Assembly (NCBI GenBank): GCA_905215045.1
Contig: CAJMOO010000109.1
Span: forward strand, 1 to 5,497
From: an uncultured bacterium
GTDB lineage: Bacteria > Bacillota_A > Clostridia > Lachnospirales > Lachnospiraceae
Length of the DNA stretch: 5,497 bases
Direction of reading: 5' to 3'
Part shown: positions 1-5,497 of the stretch, piece after piece
Layout: each line of letters begins with the position of its first letter
Numbering within the stretch: the stretch's first letter is position 1
Notes under the pieces: model-generated
The model's input: the letters and a program-made list of their open reading frames with translations, nothing else
The model's database searches: none
What the model was told of the DNA's origin: nothing
Position numbers and translations under genes: made by a program

Positions 1-556
1 CTGAAATTCCTTTTTCTGGATTCAGTCTTAAATCTAATGGTCCTTCAAATTTATAGGAAAATCCTCTTTCTGGATTATCAATCTGCATGGAAGATACGCC
101 AAGATCGGCTAAAATAAAATCGAACGGTCCGACTTCTTCGGCTACCTGATCAATATTGGCAAAATTAATATGCTTGATCGTTAAGATATCTTCTCCAAAC
201 CCTGCGTCATGCAGACGTTTCTCTGTCTTTACAGATTCAATCGGGTCTACATCTAATGCGTAGATATGACCTTTGCCCTGTAACTTTTCTAACATTCTTC
301 TTGTATGTCCGCCGTATCCTAAGGTTGCATCTAATCCTTTTTGTCCTGGCTGAATGTCGAAGAACTCAAGAATTTCTTTGACACAGATGGAAATATGCAT
401 TCCTGCCGGTGTGCTTCCTTTGCTGATGACTTTTTGAATCGTATCTCCATATTTTTCTGGGTTTAATTCTTTGTATTTTTCTTCAAATCTTCTTGGATGA
501 GTTCCTTTGTATCTGACTCTTCGTTTGTGTTTCTTTTCTGGCTGTTGCTGTTCCAT
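1..556 (-). CDS. rsmH: RsmH-like 16S rRNA (cytosine-N4) methyltransferase, second-copy type, 3' part outside window
   Basis: The frame is open from an ATG at 556 to the left edge, giving the first 185 residues of a protein that would normally end about 170 residues later. Residues 54-185 match the RsmH (MraW) family. Seen are the SAM-binding loop LDATLGYGGHT (75-85), the acidic strand end ALDVDP (100-105), the family signature ADLGVSSMQID (150-160), and RGFSYKFEGPLDLRLNP (164-180). Known members add the N4-methyl group to C1402 of 16S rRNA in the P site of the small subunit, using SAM. The start is supported by a good ribosome binding site 8 bases upstream. Unusual is a basic extension of about 47 residues before the point where ordinary RsmH begins, and HISICVKEIL where most members have an H-[VI]-P-V-L-L-type segment. 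I recall that some Clostridia carry two RsmH copies; this looks like the extended one, since no mraZ/ftsL/pbp context is visible. The family call is firm; the exact substrate is inferred. Confidence 0.9.
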   Translation of the reverse strand, partial: MEQQQPEKKHKRRVRYKGTHPRRFEEKYKELNPEKYGDTIQKVISKGSTPAGMHISICVKEILEFFDIQPGQKGLDATLGYGGHTRRMLEKLQGKGHIYALDVDPIESVKTEKRLHDAGFGEDILTIKHINFANIDQVAEEVGPFDFILADLGVSSMQIDNPERGFSYKFEGPLDLRLNPEKGIS

Positions 557-564
557 TATTTTAT

Positions 565-571
565 CCCTTTC
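565..571 (-). promoter_or_regulatory. Ribosome binding site of the rsmH-like gene
   Basis: The minus strand reads GAAAGGG, 8 bases before the ATG at 556. It lies within the 29-base gap after the stop codon of the upstream ATPase/nuclease gene. It supports the ATG at 556 and therefore supports the long basic N-terminus as translated protein. Confidence 0.65.
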
Positions 572-585
572 TTTGTCATAATTCG

Positions 586-2283
586 TTAATCTAAGATCAA
601 GACATTTTTTCCTTCAAATGCAAATCCGTAGGATCTAATATTATTTTCACTGATTCCTACTTCAATTAACTCTTCTTTGTATTTCTTTTCTTTGATTTGT
701 TCCAATGCGTTTTGTGCTGTTTCTTCTAAAGATTTTTCTTTTCTTGGACTGATCACTTTAAATTCCATAATAATTGCTTTGTCTCTGATATTTCTAGGCC
801 TTAGCATAACATCATATCTTCCAAAACCACTTTCACGGTTAGATTTTATTTCATATCGATCCATTAATTCTACCAAAAGACCGAGAACAAATCCATGATA
901 AAACCGTTCAGGTTCCAATATCTGTGATGATTTCTTTCCTACATCAAAATAGCTGAAAATACGCATTGATATCCGGTTCATGTAAGCATTCATTGCCTCT
1001 ATATCATCATCTAACATGGCTTTGATAAATGCATTATAATCCCCTCCTGTCTTTGAAAACCAGTTCTTTACCATATGTGCAAACATCACTTGTACTTCAA
1101 AGTTCGTTAATTTCAAACGATATAGCTGCTTCCAGCTTAAGTAACCAGATTCATCTTTTATTTTTTCTTCTACTTTCAGATAACCACTCGCAAGCAGAAG
1201 ACTCCAGATCGCTGTTTCCTCTAAATCCAGCTGATCATATACAATCTGTTCATCTAATTCTGTAACAATTTCTTTCCCGCCTAATAACAATTCAAAAGAT
1301 TCTTTTACCTGTGTATTTCCTTCACGAATCAGCTTCCCAATCAATGAATTACTGCTTGTATTTGCCCAATATGGCCCAACTTCTTTTTTATCCAGATAGT
1401 TAATAATAGACCATGGATTATAAATATCTTTCGCCTCTCCAAAACAAAATCCATCATACCAGCGTTTTACTTCTTCTTTTTTATCTTCTAATTCATATTC
1501 GCTAAGAGCCTTTGTAACTTCTTCCTGTGTAAATCCAAACTTATCTTCGTATTTCTTTGAAGTTGTTGTCACAACTTCCAGATTATTAAGATCTGAAAAG
1601 ATGGATTCTTTACTGACCCTTGTGATTCCTGTCATGACTGCTCTTTCCAGATATGGATTTGTTTTAAATGTGGAATTCAACAGAGATCTTAAGACTCCCA
1701 TCAAATCCGGCCAGAATCCGCCTACATAAGCTTCTTGAATTGGTGTGTCATATTCATCTAATAAAATGATCGTTTTCTTTCCATAATAGCGGCTTAGATA
1801 ATCTGACATCTTTCGAATAGCATCAGAAATCATGCTGTCATTCATTTTTGTTGAAATTTGTTTGTACTCTTCCTTTTCATTGTCCGTCAGCAGATCTGTA
1901 TGAAGAAGAAAAATATTTTTATTATAAAGTTCTTGTATGATGCGGCAAATGCTTTCTCTTGCCTGCTCATATGTGTTTTCTTTTACATTTGCAAAGCTTA
2001 GAAAGATTACGGGGTATCTTCCTTGAATTTCCCGGTATTCTTTATATTTCCAAATATTTAATCCTTCGAATAATTCATCTCTTTTGGCATATTCGATTGA
2101 GAAAAATTTCTCTAACATACTCATATTCAATGTTTTTCCAAAACGTCTGGGACGTGTGATCAGCGTAACTGCGTCATCAGATTCCCACCATTCTTTGATG
2201 AATTCGGTTTTATCAATATAAAAATTGTTTTTTATTCGGACGGTTTCAAAATCTTGATGTCCGATTCCGACAACTCTTGCCAT
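586..2283 (-). CDS. AAA-ATPase-like / PD-(D/E)XK nuclease-fold protein of unknown function
   Basis: This is a complete 565-residue protein of the two-domain family that joins an AAA-ATPase-like domain (PF09820 type) to a C-terminal PDDEXK_9-type domain (PF08011). Numbering runs from the ATG at 2283. The P-loop is RPRRFGKT (44-51), a family form lacking the usual first glycine. The Walker B strand TIILLDEYD (171-179) carries D176 and E177. A sensor-like segment MTGITRVSKESIFSDLNNL follows (217-235), then YDGFCFG and YNPWSIINYL (276-297) and YWANTSSNSLI (305-315). The C-terminal part has YHGFVLGLL (462-470), then the nuclease-fold core GRYDVMLRP with D491 and IIMEFK with E507 and K509. Catalytic residues of both domains therefore look intact. 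There is no signal peptide or membrane segment, so it is probably cytoplasmic. A longer start at 2304 exists, but a strong ribosome binding site sits just before 2283. It follows hsdR by 55 bases and precedes the rsmH-like gene by 29. The family's role is unknown; nucleic-acid cleavage or defence is inference. Confidence 0.9.
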   Translation of the reverse strand: MARVVGIGHQDFETVRIKNNFYIDKTEFIKEWWESDDAVTLITRPRRFGKTLNMSMLEKFFSIEYAKRDELFEGLNIWKYKEYREIQGRYPVIFLSFANVKENTYEQARESICRIIQELYNKNIFLLHTDLLTDNEKEEYKQISTKMNDSMISDAIRKMSDYLSRYYGKKTIILLDEYDTPIQEAYVGGFWPDLMGVLRSLLNSTFKTNPYLERAVMTGITRVSKESIFSDLNNLEVVTTTSKKYEDKFGFTQEEVTKALSEYELEDKKEEVKRWYDGFCFGEAKDIYNPWSIINYLDKKEVGPYWANTSSNSLIGKLIREGNTQVKESFELLLGGKEIVTELDEQIVYDQLDLEETAIWSLLLASGYLKVEEKIKDESGYLSWKQLYRLKLTNFEVQVMFAHMVKNWFSKTGGDYNAFIKAMLDDDIEAMNAYMNRISMRIFSYFDVGKKSSQILEPERFYHGFVLGLLVELMDRYEIKSNRESGFGRYDVMLRPRNIRDKAIIMEFKVISPRKEKSLEETAQNALEQIKEKKYKEELIEVGISENNIRSYGFAFEGKNVLILD

Positions 2284-2338
2284 GCTGATCTCTCCTTTTG
2301 TCATTCTTACACTTCATTATTATGAATCATACAAAAAC
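2284..2338 (-). other. Short spacer between hsdR and the ATPase/nuclease gene
   Basis: This 55-base AT-rich gap holds the ribosome binding site of the downstream gene. It also holds a weak inverted repeat, TTCAT-AATA-ATGAA on the minus strand at 2313-2326. The 5-pair AT-rich stem is not followed by a T run, so it does not look like an intrinsic terminator. TATGAT and CATAAT resemble -10 boxes, but no well-spaced -35 partner is visible. Transcription probably continues from hsdR, though a weak local promoter cannot be excluded. Confidence 0.45.
2291..2298 (-). promoter_or_regulatory. Ribosome binding site deciding the start of the ATPase/nuclease gene
   Basis: The minus strand reads AAAGGAGA, 7 bases before the ATG at 2283. 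The site lies inside the codons that would be used if translation began at the in-frame ATG at 2304, and that upstream ATG has no comparable purine-rich site. This favours a protein starting MARVVGIG over one starting MTKGEISM. Confidence 0.75.
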
Positions 2339-5300
2339 CTATACTGTAACTTCCGCATTCTGCTTAATCTGATCAATCACTGTCATGATCCTCATTGCGA
2401 TATCCATATCATTTTCAAAAATCTGTCCGATACTTCCAACGCTTCGAAATGGCTCGTCCATCATGACTTTTCGATCTTCTATCATTCCATTGACAGAAAT
2501 ATAATCAACGATCAATCGCACAAAGCGAATCTGATTGGCATTTAATTTCTCCTCATTTAAAAATTCATTAAACGCTTCATTTGCTGCTTGTCGATCCATT
2601 CCTGTAATCTTTCTTACAAGAATTCCAACTGGTGTGTCCCCATATTCTTTTGTATAATCTTCTTTTGATCCTAGCTCCTGCCAGAGAATTCTCTCAAGTT
2701 CCTGCATATCGCCTTTTTGTAAAGGCTGGTTATTGCGTAATTTGTGCACCACCATGTTATCCTGATGCTCTTTCAAATAGAATTCCACTTTTTTGCGATA
2801 ATTTTCTAATCGATTTCCCATCTCAATTGGTGTGTTTTCCTGATATTCTATGATCTGATCTGCAAAATCTGTGTAAACGATTCTCTGTGTCTTTTTCGGC
2901 AAAAACTGGATTAAATCTCTAAGAGCTTCCCTGACTGCATCCATTTCCAGAATAAATGCTTTTTCCCAGAATTCATTTGTCTGTACTTTATCTAAAATAT
3001 ATTTTTGCTCTTTAATCTGTGGTACAGAATCCTGCATTAAAGATAACTTCTCCGCAATACCAACGACTGCTCCAATATTTTTTGATGGATTCTTCTGTTC
3101 CAACATTGCAAGTTCGATACTATACATCAGATAATCAAATCTTCGTGCCAGTTCATTTTCCTTCTCTGCCTCTATGATCGGTGCGATATGTTTCTTCAGG
3201 TCAGCCATTGCTTCTGTCTCAAGAATATCCCATGATTTCTGATCTCGGTATCGAAGAACATATTTCAAATGATGTTTTACAACAAAACTTTGGTCATTAA
3301 GATCACTTACTGCTTGTATTAATTCTTGCACTAATGTATTTCGATATTCTCTAAAATCTTCCTCTTTTTGATATTCTGTATCTTGTAATTCTCTTGCAAT
3401 CCTTGCTTTACATAAAAAGATTTTTTCTGATAACGTTTCTATAAAACCACTGTCTTTTCCATGCGGATTCACTCTGAAATATTCGAAATTATTGCAATAA
3501 TCAAAAATCAAAAACTTTTCTTTGTCCATTCCAGGACCTAGCAAATCTTTGCAAAGTCTTGTTCCTCTTCCGATCATCTGACAAAATTTTGCATAACTTC
3601 TGACCTTCTTAAAAAATACAAGATTTAAAATCTCTGGAACATCAATTCCTGTGTCCAACATGTCTACAGATACTGCAATCTGCGGCATCTTATCCTTTTC
3701 TTCAAATTGTTCAATTAAATGTTCGGACTCTTTGATGCTGTAATCAATCTGTTTGATGAAATGACTTCCCTTTTCTGGGAAAAGTTTCTGAAAACGTTCT
3801 ACAATTGCCTTTGCATGTTTGCTGTTTCTCGCAAAAATAATTGTCTTTCCCAGTTTATCTCCACCTTCTACTTTTAATCCTTCCCTCATGAGATTAGTTA
3901 ATACAAGATCTATCGTGTCTTTATTAAACAGCCAGCGATTCACTGCCGTATTTGGAATATCTTTCTCCACATTCTCATCATCATCAAATTCATCGTCAAA
4001 TGCTTCTTTTTCCTCTTCCGATAACTGATCATAGTGGATTCCCTCTTCCATGATCTTTGTCTTATACTCTCTCGTCCGGTAATCGACCAGATATCCTTCT
4101 TTTACCGCCTCATCAAGTTCATACGCATACGTTGGAACACCTCGCTCGAGATCAAAGATCGTATAAGTGTTTTTATCAATCTCATCTTTTGGTGTTGCCG
4201 TCATTCCTAATAAAACTGCATCAAAATAGTGAAAAATTTCCTGATATTTTTTATAAATGCTTCGATGACTTTCATCTACAATGATCAGATCAAAATGTGC
4301 TGGTGTAAATAATTTTTTCCCATCTTTTTTCTTTGTTTCATCAATCGCATTTAACATCGTTGGATATGTTGAAAATATCATTCTGCTGCTTTCTGGATCT
4401 TCTTTATTTTCAAGCAGGTTGCATACTGTCAGGTCTGGAAGGAGATTACTGTAACTCTTCTTTGCCTGAGAAACTAACGCTTTACGGTCCGCTAAGAATA
4501 AAATATTCTTAACATAATTATGTCTGCGAAGTACATCTACCAGACTAATACTAACCCTTGTCTTTCCTGATCCTGTTGCCTGCACTAATAGTAGCTTCCT
4601 GTGATGATTCATGATTGATTCACATAAAACCGTCACGGCTTCTTTCTGATATGGGCGATTTGTAATCTTATCTTGAATCTCTAAATGAATCAGTGGCTTC
4701 CTGCTCGTTCTTTGATCTACCATTCGCTGCAGATCTTCTTTTGAGAAAATTCCTGAAACAACCCTCTGTGGATCATCCTGTGCATCATCAATGATCTGCA
4801 TTTCAAAACCATTTGTGATAAAAATGATTGGTCTTTGCTGGTATTGATTTTCCAGACAATCCGCATATAATTTTGCCTGATGGCTTCCTTTCATCGGATC
4901 TGCACTGCTTCGTTTTGCTTCAATGACTGCCAGTGGTTTCCCATTGTTGCCATATAGAACATAATCTGCATATCCTTTTCCACTGCTGTTTGGCATTCCC
5001 ATAACTGGTACTTCGATAAGGCAATCCTTGCCAATCGTCCATCCAGCTTCCGCCAGATCAAGGTCGATGTATTTTCTTCTTGTCTCTGCTTCTGTATCTT
5101 TATCCACTTCATAACTTCGTCCAGTCTCATTTTCCTCACGAAGTTTGGTCATTTGTGCTCTTAGTTTCTCATTTTCCTTTATTGCTTCTTCTAATTTCTG
5201 ATCTTTTCCGCTTAGTTCTTTTTGAAGATTTTCTAACTCTTCCTGTGTCTTTTTCTCTTTTCCTGCATCTGGCAGCAGACTCATATCGTAATGGCGGTTT

Positions 5301-5497
5301 ACATAGTTCTCCCCATAACAGTAGTCTATCCATTTGCAAAACTGAAAAACACAGCGTAAAGACAGTACAGCCGCATCATATTTTACATTGGTATTTGTGT
5401 GTACCGCAACATTTCCAAGCTTGATCGTATATTTTAGCATATCAAATAATTTTGGTTGAATCAGCTTACGGAAAGAATATTCATGAATCAGGCTGGA
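2339..5497 (-). CDS. hsdR: Type I restriction enzyme R subunit (EcoKI/EcoEI-like), 5' end outside window
   Basis: This is the motor and nuclease subunit of a type I restriction-modification system, which translocates and cuts unmethylated DNA together with HsdM and HsdS. The frame is open to the right edge and gives 1052 residues (numbered from the edge) ending in TAG. Residues 1-60, with KLGNVAVHTN, match the helical DUF4145-like N-terminal domain. A Glu/Lys-rich coiled coil follows (about 79-127). The nuclease domain has D178, E193-A-K195 and a Q207xxxY211 motif. The superfamily 2 motor has Walker A ATGSGKT (307-313), motif Ia FLADRKALVSQA (about 334-345), DESH (408-411), TATP (433-436), motif V DMLDTGIDVP (612-621) and motif VI QMIGRGTR (640-647). 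The last 170 or so residues fit the EcoEI-type R C-terminal domain. An acidic stretch (about 490-512) links the two motor lobes. No motif is damaged and no frameshift is seen. The Met at 5440 is internal: 19 further in-frame codons precede it and also match the family. hsdM and hsdS are not in the window. Confidence 0.95.
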   Translation of the reverse strand, partial: SSLIHEYSFRKLIQPKLFDMLKYTIKLGNVAVHTNTNVKYDAAVLSLRCVFQFCKWIDYCYGENYVNRHYDMSLLPDAGKEKKTQEELENLQKELSGKDQKLEEAIKENEKLRAQMTKLREENETGRSYEVDKDTEAETRRKYIDLDLAEAGWTIGKDCLIEVPVMGMPNSSGKGYADYVLYGNNGKPLAVIEAKRSSADPMKGSHQAKLYADCLENQYQQRPIIFITNGFEMQIIDDAQDDPQRVVSGIFSKEDLQRMVDQRTSRKPLIHLEIQDKITNRPYQKEAVTVLCESIMNHHRKLLLVQATGSGKTRVSISLVDVLRRHNYVKNILFLADRKALVSQAKKSYSNLLPDLTVCNLLENKEDPESSRMIFSTYPTMLNAIDETKKKDGKKLFTPAHFDLIIVDESHRSIYKKYQEIFHYFDAVLLGMTATPKDEIDKNTYTIFDLERGVPTYAYELDEAVKEGYLVDYRTREYKTKIMEEGIHYDQLSEEEKEAFDDEFDDDENVEKDIPNTAVNRWLFNKDTIDLVLTNLMREGLKVEGGDKLGKTIIFARNSKHAKAIVERFQKLFPEKGSHFIKQIDYSIKESEHLIEQFEEKDKMPQIAVSVDMLDTGIDVPEILNLVFFKKVRSYAKFCQMIGRGTRLCKDLLGPGMDKEKFLIFDYCNNFEYFRVNPHGKDSGFIETLSEKIFLCKARIARELQDTEYQKEEDFREYRNTLVQELIQAVSDLNDQSFVVKHHLKYVLRYRDQKSWDILETEAMADLKKHIAPIIEAEKENELARRFDYLMYSIELAMLEQKNPSKNIGAVVGIAEKLSLMQDSVPQIKEQKYILDKVQTNEFWEKAFILEMDAVREALRDLIQFLPKKTQRIVYTDFADQIIEYQENTPIEMGNRLENYRKKVEFYLKEHQDNMVVHKLRNNQPLQKGDMQELERILWQELGSKEDYTKEYGDTPVGILVRKITGMDRQAANEAFNEFLNEEKLNANQIRFVRLIVDYISVNGMIEDRKVMMDEPFRSVGSIGQIFENDMDIAMRIMTVIDQIKQNAEVTV

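Noticed and set aside
557..580. Tiny ORF ATG ACA AAG AAA GGG ATA AAA TAA whose stop overlaps the rsmH-like start as TAATG
   Set aside because: It has no ribosome binding site of its own and encodes only seven residues. Its GAAAGGG is better explained as the binding site for the next gene, so it is probably chance.
586..625. Possible promoter for the rsmH-like gene in the end of the ATPase/nuclease gene (TTGAAG, 18 bases, TAGATT)
   Set aside because: Each box matches only four of six consensus bases, which is expected by chance in AT-rich coding sequence. It is not strong enough to annotate.
2313..2326. Inverted repeat TTCAT-AATA-ATGAA as a terminator after hsdR
   Set aside because: The stem is only five AT-rich pairs, and no T run follows on the minus strand.
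3960..4030. Acidic Asp/Glu-rich stretch in HsdR as a possible insertion or recombinant segment
   Set aside because: It keeps frame, sits at the linker between the motor lobes, and leads into a family-like segment (DIPNTAVNRWLFNKDT). It looks like normal variation in this family.
677..5424. Several plus-strand open frames of 66-114 codons, and a minus-strand frame at 4891-5139
   Set aside because: All lie inside the three well-supported genes, have no recognisable protein motifs, and have the composition expected of antisense or shifted-frame shadows.
2339..5497. Search for a specificity or modification subunit (HsdS/HsdM) or a phase-variable repeat tract within the restriction locus
   Set aside because: No NPPY/NPPF methyltransferase motif, target-recognition repeat, long homopolymer or tandem repeat was seen in the window.

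Overview
This window looks like low-GC Firmicutes chromosome, most likely a gut Clostridia of the Lachnospiraceae type. The coding is AT-rich, the genes have AAAGGAGA/GAAAGGG ribosome binding sites, and the protein families are typical of that group. The genus cannot be fixed from the sequence alone. All three genes read on the minus strand and fill the window almost completely. The only non-coding stretches are 55 bases (2284-2338) and 29 bases (557-585).

In transcription order, right to left, the layout is as follows. (1) 5497-2339 is the large restriction/translocase subunit (HsdR) of an EcoKI/EcoEI-like type I restriction-modification system. Its reading frame is still open at the right edge, so the N-terminus lies outside the window. 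(2) 2283-586 is a complete 565-residue protein with an N-terminal AAA-like ATPase domain and a C-terminal PD-(D/E)XK nuclease-fold domain. This family is abundant in gut Clostridia and Bacteroidetes and has no established function. (3) 556-1 is the N-terminal 185 residues of an RsmH-type 16S rRNA cytosine-N4 methyltransferase, cut by the left edge. It carries a basic N-terminal extension of about 47 residues and resembles a second, non-dcw-cluster copy of RsmH.

HsdR would work with a modification subunit (HsdM) and a specificity subunit (HsdS). Neither is in the window, so they must lie beyond the right edge or elsewhere. The ATPase/nuclease gene lies directly behind hsdR with no recognisable terminator between them, and rsmH follows it just as closely. 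Co-transcription of all three is therefore possible but unproven. The most interesting point is this junction: an uncharacterised ATPase-nuclease placed between a restriction translocase and a ribosome methyltransferase. I see no RNA genes, insertion sequences, CRISPR arrays or notable repeats.
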